From contig JBDVJO010000002.1 of the NCBI GenBank assembly GCA_039939375.1, forward strand, positions 434,001-498,000: a stretch of 64,000 bases of DNA. Direction: 5' to 3'. Source of the stretch: Paracrocinitomix sp039939375 (GTDB taxonomy: Bacteria; Bacteroidota; Bacteroidia; Flavobacteriales_D; Crocinitomicaceae). The translations under genes were made by a program, and so were the position numbers. Shown piece after piece: positions 1 through 9,548 of this stretch. How positions within the stretch are numbered: position 1 is the stretch's first letter; each line of letters starts with the position of its first letter. The notes below the pieces were generated by a model. That model saw nothing but the letters and a program-made list of their open reading frames with translations, had not been told where the DNA came from and searched no databases.

Positions 1-3000
1 CCATTTTTAGTTTTTCTTGGAGTTTGGGGAGCTACGTTATCTTCGGCACTTGGGGGAATTCTCGGAGGACCAAGAATTTTACAGGCCATGTCTGTGGATA
101 AAATCACGCCAAAATTATTCGCAAAAGGAGTAGGAGCGGGAAATGAGCCAAGAAATGCGCTGATTCTAACCGTTATAATTGCAGAGGCTGGAGTTTTGAT
201 TGGTGATTTAAATGTAATTGCAGAAGTGGTGTCCATGTTCTATTTGTCGGCGTATGGGTTTATTAATCTTTCTTTCTTCTTAGAATCTTGGGCGAGTTCA
301 GATTTCAATCCTACTTTTAAGGTAAAGAAGTGGGTGGGACTCTTAGGCTTTATTGCCACTTTTATTATCATGTCACAGCTCAATTTACTAGCAATGGTTG
401 TGGCGATAATCATCATTGGAGGAATCTATTTTTTCTTGTCAAGAAAACAAGTCGCTTTAGGAACAGGTGATATTTGGCAATCTGTTTGGGCGACAATCGT
501 GAAAAAAGGATTGAAGCGAATGGAAGCTGGTAGCGACCACAAAAGGAACTGGAAACCAAATACGCTATTATTCAGCATAGGTGCCAAACACCGAACTAAA
601 ATGATTGAGTTCTCTAAAGCCGTTTCGGGTCATGGTGGAATCATTACTAATTTTGATTTAACAGAAAATGAAGAAGCGACTGTTCTGTTTCCAAAAGCAA
701 AAGAAACAGTTGAAGACGAAGAGTTAGAGAAATTCGGGATTTTCGGAAGGAAGTTAGAAGTTCAAAATTCATTTAAAGGAATAGAAAGCATTGCATGCAC
801 CTTCGGGTTTTCTGGTATAGAGCCAAATACTGTTCTAATGGCATGGCCAGGCGAAACCGAAAACCCCATCTGGTTCACTCAAATGACCCAAAAATTGGTT
901 GATCTAGATTATAATGTCTTGTATCTAGATTATGATGAGCGCTGGGGATTTAGAAAGCAAGAGAAAATTGACTTGTGGTGGAGAGGCGTGAGTAATAACT
1001 CAGAACTGATGCTTTTATTGGCGAAGTTCATCTTGTCAAGTCCAGATTGGTCACAAGCTAGTATTAGAATAATCCTAGTAAATGAAACAAATGTCGATTT
1101 TAAGATAATTGAAAATAGAATTCAACAGGTATTGGATCAATTTAGAATTGAGGCAGAGATTAAAATCGTGAATAACGAACTCGATAAAAAGCCTATTTAT
1201 GAATTAATGAAAGTACATTCTTCTGAAGCCGATTTAGTGTTTGTCGGAATTCCAGATATAGAAGAAGGGGAGGTAGATTCGTTTGTAAATAGAACAAATA
1301 ATTTGGTTCATACTATTGGAACAACTCTATTAGTCAAAGCCTCAAGTCAGTTTGAAGAAACTGATTTGAAAATTGAACACATTGATTTAAAATCAGAATC
1401 TGAAAAAATTAATGAAGAAAGTCTTTTACCTTTAGAAAGCTGTAAAGATGAATCTTTCAATAATATCATTACAAAGTTTGATGCAGAGTTGAACAGAATC
1501 GTTCATGAATTAACTGAGAATAGCGTTCAACGAATTGAAAACTATCACCACCGAATTTTCTCACAAATAATTGAGGTGATGGATTCATTTTTAGATGATG
1601 TCTCATCTGAAGATGAAATGAATGTTCTACACGAAAAATTAAAAGTGGTTCTTGAACAAGTCGAAGAAGTACTAAACGATTCTATACATCATCAATTACC
1701 TATCGTTTCTGCTGAATTTGAAAAGGATATTTCTTTATACCTGAGACATAAAGAGGATTTTATAAATCATCTACCATTGAAGATTCAAATTGCTTCAATG
1801 TATGATCAGCAAAAAGAATTAAAATCAGTTTCTAGAAAAGTAAAATTCAGACAAGCTGTTCAACGAATTTGGTATTCTGAAGGAATGCTTGAGTCTTACG
1901 ATCAATTTTTAGAATTTGGTTATCACAACCTGGTATTATTGCATCAATCAAAGAATTTGATGCACAACATTATCTGGGATTTCATGACGGTGATTCGAAA
2001 AAAAGAAGAGCTGAGTGTAAAAATTTCAGAGTTAAAATCAAAACTAGATACTGCAATTGCTGATTTAGATCAAGAAGCCATGAACTTGTCAGCAAACTTC
2101 TTTAAACGTATCAGGAATAAAGAGCGTGAGAATATGAACCAGCTCAATGAAATTATTCTTGAGAAGAAGTATTTATTGACTTTGCAAGAAAAATATGCCG
2201 CTACAGGTCCTTCTGTCGTAAAAGAACTGAGAAAAGAACTTTTCGCTTTTCCTCAATACTGGAACAGAAATATAAAAGTATTTACCACCCAATTACTGTG
2301 TGATGTGCAGTTAATGAAGTTTTCTGCTCGTCTTCAGGAATTTTCAGATGAATCCGCGAAATATACTGAAAACACTTATTTAAAGGCGTTAAGAAAAAAT
2401 ATTGAAAGTTTTGAAGCCAAGGTTGCGTTATTAAAACAGGCCATTGAATCGAAAAAAGAAAAAGATATTATTAACGCGGATGTATTGTTAGATGAAGAAA
2501 TTTTCTTGAATTCGGATGCGGTAATAACCAAATTAATTGACTCAATAAATAAAGCCTTGCTTCACATTTCAGAAGAAGTTGAGTTAATGACAGCATCTTC
2601 AATAAACGCCATTAGAGATCATCAAGGTAAGAATGTGAAAACGGAAAAAGTGGCTTTAAGAGATATCACTGAATATCTGGTGAAAAAGGAGTTTGAAGAT
2701 CCGATTCATGAACAAATCCAATTATTCTACGAGCAATTAAAAAGAGCAATTGGTAAAATAACGAATGCGGTTAATCTGATTCAAAGCGGTCTTGACACCT
2801 ACGCCACTTCCACGGTCTTAGAGCAACTTTCTGAGGCGATTGAGTTATCTGAAAATGAAATAGCGGATAGTCAAGTGCAGATTGAAACGGCTCAAGAGGC
2901 TTTTGAAACAGAATTGAGAGATCGAAAAGAAGGCTTGAAAAAAGCCTTGGATATCAACCAGATTATAGAGCAAATTGAAACCTTGACGCAATATGTTAAA

Positions 3001-4224
3001 CAGCATAAACGTAGAAATGGAATTACTCAATCTGTTCAGAAAGTGAACCAGTTGATCGGTACAAAAGTTAGCGAAGGCTTAAACTATTTCATTCAAAAGC
3101 AACAGGATATTTCTGCGATAAAATATAAGCAGCAATACAGAGCGTCTGTTTCAGAACAAGGTGTGATAGCTGACTTTATGGAACTTATTTCGCCAAAAAC
3201 AGAATTGCCGTTTTATTATCAGCAGATGTACACGACTTCTAACTTTAATGATGTCTCATCAGTTGAAAATAGAAGAGATGAAATTGATCAAATTGTAAAA
3301 GGTTTAGCTCGAATAGATAAAGGAACACCTGGAGCAATTTTGGTCTTAGGGTCAGCTGCTAGCGGTAAATCCTTCTTAACGAATCATATTGCTAACTTCA
3401 TATTGAAAGGAAAAACTATTCATGTTCATCCTTCTATCAATAACACTAGAAAAAAAGAAGATCTTTTAAAGGCAATTCAGCGAGCAACTGCCCAAAAAGG
3501 AAGCCTTGAAGATATCATGGAAGGTTTACCTGCTAAATCTACTTTTGTATTTCAAAATTTAGAGCGTTGGTGGATCAAAGCGAAAGATGGTGAGTTATTA
3601 GTGAATGAATTGGCTAAACTCATTGAATTATATGGTGATAAACATTACTTTATTCTAAATGCAAATATACATTCCTATCAATTAATGACAGAGGTGTCGT
3701 TCATTCAAAATGTGATTGCAAGAACTGTAATATTAGCTCCGTTGACACCTGTTCAAACAAGAGAAGCTATTTGGAATAGGCATAAAACAGGAGGGCTAAT
3801 AGCCAATTTTAACGGAGCATCAGAAAAGCATTTATCTCCAGCAAAGTTGAGCAAAGCTTTGAGTAAGTATCATAGTTCTTCAAACGGAGTTATTGGTGTT
3901 GCACTAAATCAATGGATTGCGGCTATTCATAAGATGGAGGATCATGACATTTATTTGACGGCTCCAAAGAAAATTGAATTCCCAGATTTAGTAAAGACTG
4001 AATTAAAAAACTTGATTTACCAGTTGTTCATACATTACAATCTGACCAAGTCAGAATTAACGCGACTTTACGGAAAAGAAAACGCTAAATGGATTGAAAG
4101 AAGCTTGAATAGTTTAGAGGCAGCAGGTTTGATAAAAATTAATGAACGAGATGCTTATTCAATCAACTCTTTAGCAAAACCATATGTAGAAAATTGGTTA
4201 AGTGAATTAGGATTTATTAAGTGA
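1..4224 (+). CDS. SLC12-type cotransporter fused to helical region and P-loop ATPase domain (5' end outside window)
   Basis: The reading frame is open from base 1, so the gene starts upstream; 1407 codons are visible. The first 30 visible residues (PFLVFLGVWGATLSSALGG...GGPRILQAM) look like a transmembrane segment of the cation-chloride cotransporter/amino acid permease superfamily. More hydrophobic segments follow at about 50-95 and 110-145. A soluble SLC12-like C-terminal domain (NTVLMAWPGE, DADLVFVGIP-type strand) spans about 150-440. About 600 mostly helical, charged residues come next, then a P-loop (GSAASGKS, from residue 1117) with an AAA/STAND-like fold. The last 60 residues resemble a winged helix. 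No clear Walker B aspartate is visible (VFQNLERWW), so ATP hydrolysis is uncertain. The downstream MscS-like gene overlaps by 4 bases, suggesting one ion or osmotic module. The fusion is unusual; family calls for the two ends are fairly secure, the whole-protein role is inferred. Confidence 0.8.
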   Translation, partial: PFLVFLGVWGATLSSALGGILGGPRILQAMSVDKITPKLFAKGVGAGNEPRNALILTVIIAEAGVLIGDLNVIAEVVSMFYLSAYGFINLSFFLESWASSDFNPTFKVKKWVGLLGFIATFIIMSQLNLLAMVVAIIIIGGIYFFLSRKQVALGTGDIWQSVWATIVKKGLKRMEAGSDHKRNWKPNTLLFSIGAKHRTKMIEFSKAVSGHGGIITNFDLTENEEATVLFPKAKETVEDEELEKFGIFGRKLEVQNSFKGIESIACTFGFSGIEPNTVLMAWPGETENPIWFTQMTQKLVDLDYNVLYLDYDERWGFRKQEKIDLWWRGVSNNSELMLLLAKFILSSPDWSQASIRIILVNETNVDFKIIENRIQQVLDQFRIEAEIKIVNNELDKKPIYELMKVHSSEADLVFVGIPDIEEGEVDSFVNRTNNLVHTIGTTLLVKASSQFEETDLKIEHIDLKSESEKINEESLLPLESCKDESFNNIITKFDAELNRIVHELTENSVQRIENYHHRIFSQIIEVMDSFLDDVSSEDEMNVLHEKLKVVLEQVEEVLNDSIHHQLPIVSAEFEKDISLYLRHKEDFINHLPLKIQIASMYDQQKELKSVSRKVKFRQAVQRIWYSEGMLESYDQFLEFGYHNLVLLHQSKNLMHNIIWDFMTVIRKKEELSVKISELKSKLDTAIADLDQEAMNLSANFFKRIRNKERENMNQLNEIILEKKYLLTLQEKYAATGPSVVKELRKELFAFPQYWNRNIKVFTTQLLCDVQLMKFSARLQEFSDESAKYTENTYLKALRKNIESFEAKVALLKQAIESKKEKDIINADVLLDEEIFLNSDAVITKLIDSINKALLHISEEVELMTASSINAIRDHQGKNVKTEKVALRDITEYLVKKEFEDPIHEQIQLFYEQLKRAIGKITNAVNLIQSGLDTYATSTVLEQLSEAIELSENEIADSQVQIETAQEAFETELRDRKEGLKKALDINQIIEQIETLTQYVKQHKRRNGITQSVQKVNQLIGTKVSEGLNYFIQKQQDISAIKYKQQYRASVSEQGVIADFMELISPKTELPFYYQQMYTTSNFNDVSSVENRRDEIDQIVKGLARIDKGTPGAILVLGSAASGKSFLTNHIANFILKGKTIHVHPSINNTRKKEDLLKAIQRATAQKGSLEDIMEGLPAKSTFVFQNLERWWIKAKDGELLVNELAKLIELYGDKHYFILNANIHSYQLMTEVSFIQNVIARTVILAPLTPVQTREAIWNRHKTGGLIANFNGASEKHLSPAKLSKALSKYHSSSNGVIGVALNQWIAAIHKMEDHDIYLTAPKKIEFPDLVKTELKNLIYQLFIHYNLTKSELTRLYGKENAKWIERSLNSLEAAGLIKINERDAYSINSLAKPYVENWLSELGFIK

Positions 4225-4973
4225 ATGAAACGATAAACAATATCGACCTTTTAAAAGCGCCAAACTTTAATCAGATTGGTAGCATACAAATCAATACTTT
4301 GATTCTGTTAATGACTTTTGCTGCGTTGATTTTTGGTTTCTTTTTTGTGTTTAAAAAATATATCGCTCCATTTTTAGGATCAAGAAGAGCGGTTAAAAAA
4401 GCGAGTATACTTACTTTTCGTTTAGAGGTTCTCATTTGGGGATTGTTTGCCGTTTTTGCTGTGTATCAATTATTAACAGATAGTTTTTACATCACGATTA
4501 GTATTTTAATCTTAGTGATTTTGGCGGGTAGAAATTTTTGGAGAGATTTATTTGCCGGAATTGCTTTCAAAATTGAGAATAAATTCGAAATAAACGACCC
4601 GGTGAAATTTGGCGATTTTGTTGGTGTGTTAGAGAAAATATCTACCCGAAATATTCAAATCAAAACAGAAAATGAGGAGCTCGTTTTAATTCCATTTAGG
4701 AAGTTGTCTAATGCAGTATTCATTAAAAGACAAGCCAAAGGTAAATTACATTCTGCGAAAATTTCATTGAAAATAGGAACGCGCAGTCCTGACGAGTTAT
4801 TGAGACAAATTAACAATTGGATTTATCAATGTCCTTGGGCAATTGTAAATGATAAGGTAAGTGCCAAAATTGTTTCAGAAGATGAAATACTTGTGACGGT
4901 TTATGCCATTGACCTATTGTCAATTAACAAGACTGAAGCTTATCTAAAAAAAAGATTGAATAAAGTGGGTTAA
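4221..4973 (+). CDS. Small MscS-like mechanosensitive channel domain protein
   Basis: The gene starts with GTG in a GTGA overlap with the stop of the cotransporter-ATPase gene, so translation is probably coupled. Hydrophobic segments lie at about residues 24-47 and 68-105. The second leads into the MscS signature region (NFWRDLFAGIAFKIENKF) and the beta-domain (INDPVKFGDFVGVLEKISTR, then VLIPFRKLSNAVF). At 250 residues it is close to a minimal MscS fold with a short C-terminal domain. Family members gate ions under membrane tension. Here it may instead be a partner or regulator of the upstream transporter; that is inferred from the overlap only. Confidence 0.78.
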   Translation: MNETINNIDLLKAPNFNQIGSIQINTLILLMTFAALIFGFFFVFKKYIAPFLGSRRAVKKASILTFRLEVLIWGLFAVFAVYQLLTDSFYITISILILVILAGRNFWRDLFAGIAFKIENKFEINDPVKFGDFVGVLEKISTRNIQIKTENEELVLIPFRKLSNAVFIKRQAKGKLHSAKISLKIGTRSPDELLRQINNWIYQCPWAIVNDKVSAKIVSEDEILVTVYAIDLLSINKTEAYLKKRLNKVG

Positions 4974-5036
4974 GGCATTTCGTTCATGTAAGTTTTCATT
5001 ATATTAAACGACTAGAACAGCAAAACCTACATTTAA

Positions 5037-6368
5037 ATGAGTAAAATCGTCATTATCGGTAATGGAATTTCAGGCGTTACCGCAGCTAGACACATAAGAA
5101 AGAATAGTGATGACGAAATTCTAATTATCTCAGGAGAATCAAAACATTTTTTTTCAAGAACAGCTCTCATGTACGTATACATGGGTCACATGCGCTTCCA
5201 AGACATTAAGCCTTATGAAGATTATTTTTGGGAGAAAAATAGAATAGACTTGGTGCATGATTTCGTTAAACGGATTGACACCGATAAGAAATCACTTGAA
5301 ATGACCAATTCGGATGAAATTTCATACGATAAACTCATTTTGGCAACAGGGTCAAAACCGAATAAATTTGGCTGGCCAGGACAAGATTTAAAAGGAGTTC
5401 AGGGCTTATACACACTGCAAGACCTTGAATCCATTGAAGAGCATTCCAAAAATGCGCAACGAGCTGTAATTGTTGGAGGAGGTTTGATCGGTGTTGAATT
5501 AGCTGAAATGATGCTTTCAAGAGGAATTGATGTCACTTTCTTGGTAAGAGAATCTAAATTTTGGGGCAATGTTTTACCTGAAGAAGAAGGTAGATTGATC
5601 TCTAAACATATTGAGTCACATCATGTTGATTTAAGGTTCAACACTGAATTAGAAGAGGTTATTGATGATGGTACGGGAAAAGCAAAGGCAATTAAAACCA
5701 AATCGGGAGAAATTATAGAATGTCAAATCGTAGGATTAACTGCCGGGGTTTCTCCAAATGTTGAATTCATTAAGGATTCTAATATCGAAGTTAATCGAGG
5801 AGTTAAAATCAATAAGTACTTTGAAACATCAGTAAAAGATGTCTACGCTATTGGTGATTGTGCAGAGTTTGATGAGGGCATCAATGGGAGAAGACCGATA
5901 GAACAGGTTTGGTATACAGGTAGAATTATGGGAGAAACTGTTGCGCAAAATATTTGTGGTAATAGAATGCCATACAGTCCGGGTCCATGGTTTAATTCAG
6001 CTAAGTTTTTTGATATTGAGTATCAAACTTATGGTTGGGTTCATGCTAACCTCCAAGAAGGTGAACATGATTTTTACTGGGAACATAAAAACGGTAAAAT
6101 TTGTATGCACCTAGTTTGGGATAAAAACACCGAAGAATTCAAAGGAATCAATGTATTTGGTATCAGAATGCGTCATGATTTATTTGATCAATGGCTAAAA
6201 GATAAAGTAAGCATAGGCTTTATTATGAGTAATTTAAGGTCGGCGAACTTTGATCCTGAATTGTTCAGAACTTATGAGCAAGATGTGATAGATGAATTCA
6301 ATGTGAAGACAGGAAAAAATGTAGAATTAAAAGCCAAAAGTTGGTGGCGTAATCTTTTGACGAAATAA
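5037..6368 (+). CDS. FAD/NAD(P)-dependent oxidoreductase (Pyr_redox_2 family)
   Basis: The protein has two Rossmann dinucleotide-binding motifs. One is at the N-terminus (IIGNGISGVTAAR, residues 5-17) for FAD and one is near residue 147 (VGGGLIGVELAEMM) for NAD(P)H. The C-terminal FAD motif VYAIGDCAEF is also present. This is the fold of NADH-dependent ferredoxin, rubredoxin and nitrite reductase flavoproteins. The gene for a polytopic 4Fe-4S protein starts two bases after the stop, so the flavoprotein may pass electrons from NAD(P)H to those clusters or take electrons from them. The extra C-terminal 100 residues after the FAD motif have no motif I can name. The electron acceptor is unknown. 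Confidence 0.85.
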   Translation: MSKIVIIGNGISGVTAARHIRKNSDDEILIISGESKHFFSRTALMYVYMGHMRFQDIKPYEDYFWEKNRIDLVHDFVKRIDTDKKSLEMTNSDEISYDKLILATGSKPNKFGWPGQDLKGVQGLYTLQDLESIEEHSKNAQRAVIVGGGLIGVELAEMMLSRGIDVTFLVRESKFWGNVLPEEEGRLISKHIESHHVDLRFNTELEEVIDDGTGKAKAIKTKSGEIIECQIVGLTAGVSPNVEFIKDSNIEVNRGVKINKYFETSVKDVYAIGDCAEFDEGINGRRPIEQVWYTGRIMGETVAQNICGNRMPYSPGPWFNSAKFFDIEYQTYGWVHANLQEGEHDFYWEHKNGKICMHLVWDKNTEEFKGINVFGIRMRHDLFDQWLKDKVSIGFIMSNLRSANFDPELFRTYEQDVIDEFNVKTGKNVELKAKSWWRNLLTK

Positions 6369-6370
6369 TT

Positions 6371-8206
6371 ATGAAAAGTATTAAGAGATTAGGTTTTATC
6401 GTTTTTCTGCTTGGAATTTTACTGTTCACAGCAAATATCTTTCTCGGAGAATATAAATTTAATGCTGAAAAAATACGGTCGCATTTTGATGCTACTCCAG
6501 ACGTTATTGATGTAGGAGATACCATTGCTGAAGGGATAATTGATGCTGTTCAACAATACGAAGCAACGAATTCGGCTCCTTATACTAATGTAATTTCATT
6601 TAACGCAGCTCTGCCTGAAATTATTGACAGACACAATCACAATATTTCTGATGCACTTGTTGAAATTGAAGGAATTTCAAAAGAAGAAGTAAATGCTGTG
6701 GTCATGGCAGCAAATGCTCAAGGTGATATTCAATATTCAGAAGAAATAATAAATTCGGCTCTTTCTGAAAATGCTGACAAAGCCAAGTTGTTGATAGACA
6801 ATACTTCTTGGATGTATACTGATGCTAAACAATATGCAGATGTAGCTGAATTTGAAAGCACGTTGCAATCTAAAGTAGATGAGCTCAATCAAAATGTGGG
6901 AAGAAAATACCATGTGTCAACAGAAAGTTGGTCTTTGCTAGACATTAATAAAGCGATTATTGAAAGTGGTACTAAATCTTCAACAGGTCTTTGGTTCTTC
7001 TTAACCTTTGGATTAATGATCTTGGGGTCAGTGGTATACAATGGAAGTAATTATAAGCTTTTGGGTCAAGCAGGAATCAAAAATGACGGAATTTATCATG
7101 AAAGCGCAACCAATAGAGGCTGGGTAGCATGGATTGTGATGCTTTTTCTAGTTGGATTTTATGTAGCGCTTTATTTCTATCCGCAATACATTGCTAATGC
7201 AGTACTGTTGGTTGATCCAATAAGTGAAGGATTGAGCGGAAATCCTGCCAGTCAATGGTTCTTATATGGTTTCATTTATTGTGTTGCCATGACGGTGATG
7301 GCAATCAGAATGTATATCAAGTATCGTCATAACAGGTATCAAATCTTTAGAACGACTGTCGTATTATTCTTCCAAATTGCCTTTGCATTTATTATTCCAG
7401 AACTACTCGTGCGTTTTAATATGCCTTATTACGATTTTAAAAACGCCTGGCCCTTAGATTATGACTTCTTTTTTACTTACAATATTGAGAACTTAATTGC
7501 TAACGGTACACTTGGGATTTTTATGTTGGTTTGGGGAATCATTCTTACCCTTATCATTGTTCCGGTAATGGTCTATTTCTTCGGGAAACGTTGGTACTGT
7601 TCTTGGGTTTGTGGATGTGGAGGACTAGCTGAAACTTTAGGCGATCCGTATAGACAATTATCCAACAAAAAAATGTGGGCATGGAAATTAGAAAGGTATT
7701 TGATACATGGGGTTTTAGTTTTTGCTATTATCATGACCGGATTAGTCTTGTATACATTTTTCACTGGGGCCGGAAGCTTATTTGGAATTGATACTTATTA
7801 TATTTCTGTTGTCTATGGATTTTTGATTGGATCTATTTTTTCTGGAGTCATAGGTACCGGTTTTTATCCAATATTCGGAAACAGAACATGGTGCAGGTTT
7901 GGTTGCCCTTTGGCGGCTTATATGGGGCTTGTTCAACGTTTTAAATCTAGATTTAGAATAACAACTAACGGAGGCCAATGTATTTCTTGTGGGAATTGCT
8001 CAACCTATTGTGAACAAGGTATTGACGTAAGGGCATATGCTCAAAAAGGACAAAATATCATTCGATCTTCTTGTGTTGGATGTGGGGTTTGTTCTGCCGT
8101 TTGTCCAAGAGGGGTGCTCAAGCTTGAAAATGGCCCTGAAGAAGGTCGTTTCGGGAATGAAGGACCAATTGTTTTGGGAAATGATGGTTTTGAGTTGAAT
8201 CAATAG
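6371..8206 (+). CDS. Polytopic membrane 4Fe-4S protein (NapH/NosR/CcoG-like)
   Basis: This 611-residue protein has an N-terminal hydrophobic segment, an extracytoplasmic region of about 190 residues, and then several membrane helices. Between helices are Cys motifs typical of NapH/NosR-type proteins: WYCSWVCGCGG and TWCRFGCPLAAYMG. The C-terminus carries two classical ferredoxin-type 4Fe-4S motifs, CISCGNCSTYCEQG and CVGCGVCSAVCPRG. It is co-transcribed with the flavoprotein gene two bases upstream. The pair probably forms a membrane-bound electron-transfer chain. The long extracytoplasmic segment distinguishes it from plain NapH or CcoG, and no terminal reductase is encoded nearby, so the physiological role is open. 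Confidence 0.82.
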   Translation: MKSIKRLGFIVFLLGILLFTANIFLGEYKFNAEKIRSHFDATPDVIDVGDTIAEGIIDAVQQYEATNSAPYTNVISFNAALPEIIDRHNHNISDALVEIEGISKEEVNAVVMAANAQGDIQYSEEIINSALSENADKAKLLIDNTSWMYTDAKQYADVAEFESTLQSKVDELNQNVGRKYHVSTESWSLLDINKAIIESGTKSSTGLWFFLTFGLMILGSVVYNGSNYKLLGQAGIKNDGIYHESATNRGWVAWIVMLFLVGFYVALYFYPQYIANAVLLVDPISEGLSGNPASQWFLYGFIYCVAMTVMAIRMYIKYRHNRYQIFRTTVVLFFQIAFAFIIPELLVRFNMPYYDFKNAWPLDYDFFFTYNIENLIANGTLGIFMLVWGIILTLIIVPVMVYFFGKRWYCSWVCGCGGLAETLGDPYRQLSNKKMWAWKLERYLIHGVLVFAIIMTGLVLYTFFTGAGSLFGIDTYYISVVYGFLIGSIFSGVIGTGFYPIFGNRTWCRFGCPLAAYMGLVQRFKSRFRITTNGGQCISCGNCSTYCEQGIDVRAYAQKGQNIIRSSCVGCGVCSAVCPRGVLKLENGPEEGRFGNEGPIVLGNDGFELNQ

Positions 8207-8231
8207 GCTGACTCTAATTTTAACGGAGTAT

Positions 8232-8600
8232 TTATTTCTTATCTTTCTCAAAAGTAAAGTGAGTTGATTGGTCATTCTGCAGAGTGATCACAATTTTTTC
8301 ATCCGTCCATAAAAGAATGAAATAAGCCGCCATCACTTCACCGTGGATGTAAAACTCATTTTCACCAAATCGCTCCCATTTTCCTCCAATGTAAATTTGA
8401 GCTTCCTCCTCCTGGTAACACCCAGTAATTCCATTTGGGCTGATGAATGAAGTACAAGCGAAAATGGTGTATGCTGTCGTGTCTCCAATAGTCATCATTG
8501 AAGTCATTTTATAGCACTCATCATAATTTACATCTTCTGCTTCTTGAGCAAAAAGTCCAACATTTAAAGTGAGAAAAAGTAAAGTAACAAGTGTTTTCAT
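8232..8600 (-). CDS. Small secreted protein of unknown function
   Basis: The 122-residue product begins with a clear signal peptide (MKTLVTLLFLTLNVGLFAQ, cleavage after AQ), so it is exported. The mature part has four cysteines (in DECYK, FACTS, GCYQE), which could form disulfides, and a predicted beta-rich pattern. I do not recognise the family. It converges with the 4Fe-4S protein gene, whose stop is only 25 bases away, and no clear terminator separates them. Confidence 0.6.
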   Translation of the reverse strand: MKTLVTLLFLTLNVGLFAQEAEDVNYDECYKMTSMMTIGDTTAYTIFACTSFISPNGITGCYQEEEAQIYIGGKWERFGENEFYIHGEVMAAYFILLWTDEKIVITLQNDQSTHFTFEKDKK

Positions 8601-8652
8601 GTCTGATCTAATACCAGTTATTGTGCCAATTTACGAAGTTTATTCTTTTATC

Positions 8653-9453
8653 TTAATAATCTTGCATCAGTTGCTGATAACGTTCGGTCATACCAAGTCT
8701 TAAGTAACAGGTCTTTAAAGCATTAATAACGCCTTCATCTTTCTTGTTCGTTAAATACGCTCGTTGTAAGAATGGCAAAGCTTCTTTCATTTTAGCAGTG
8801 GCTTGATCAGATAGCTTTTTATAAAGTTCATTGTCTTGAGTGGCATTGGCTTGGTCGTTCAAATCTGCAGCCTGATTGAAGTAAATCGACCCAATTCCGT
8901 AATTTGCTGTGAAATTTTTGGGAGACAATTCGATAATCTTTTTGAAATCAGCAATGGCTTTCTCTTCATTTTCTAAATGCTGATGAATCGCTCCTCTGCA
9001 TACCAAGTATTCTACTTTTTTAGGCGCTAGATCTACCAATACATTTGCTGATTTTAATGCTTTTTCGTTTTCTTGTTGAGTCACATAGAAATTGGTTTTC
9101 ATAACAAGCAAAGCTTCACTTTTATCATCCTGTTTTAGTCCTTTATTGAGTAATTTGAGATAATCTGGTGATTGTTCTCCCACTAAAATGGCGGCATATT
9201 CATAAGCTACTGGATCTTTTTTATAGTTTTTTAGCAATTGCTTTTTGTAATTTGAATAAGCATCCAAATCCTTTAAATGTCTTGAGAGGATAGCACACAT
9301 ATAAAGATCCATTTTAGTTTCGGGAGCTTGTTTATAGCAGTTGTATGCCTCTTCATATGATTTCTCATTATATAAAGTGCGACATTTCAAAGAATCATTC
9401 TGACCAAAACTCAGCTGACTGATTAAACAACAAATGAAAAGAAATTTGTACAT
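8653..9453 (-). CDS. Secreted TPR-repeat protein
   Basis: I place the start at the ATG at 9453, giving MYKFLFICCLISQLSFGQ, a proper signal peptide. A further upstream TTG would only add a polar pentapeptide. The mature protein consists of tetratricopeptide-like helical pairs; a good TPR is visible around VEYLVCRGAIHQHLENEE followed by KAIADFKKIIELSPKN and NYGIGSIYFNQAA. TPR proteins act as protein-binding scaffolds, here in the periplasm or outer membrane. Its partner cannot be deduced from the neighbours. Confidence 0.7.
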   Translation of the reverse strand: MYKFLFICCLISQLSFGQNDSLKCRTLYNEKSYEEAYNCYKQAPETKMDLYMCAILSRHLKDLDAYSNYKKQLLKNYKKDPVAYEYAAILVGEQSPDYLKLLNKGLKQDDKSEALLVMKTNFYVTQQENEKALKSANVLVDLAPKKVEYLVCRGAIHQHLENEEKAIADFKKIIELSPKNFTANYGIGSIYFNQAADLNDQANATQDNELYKKLSDQATAKMKEALPFLQRAYLTNKKDEGVINALKTCYLRLGMTERYQQLMQDY

Positions 9454-9548
9454 ATGAGTAAAACGCAATTAATCTATAAAATAGTATCGATTGGACAAAC
9501 CTAAATAAAAATAATACGTGTTAATGAATATAACCCAAAACGCTCAAC

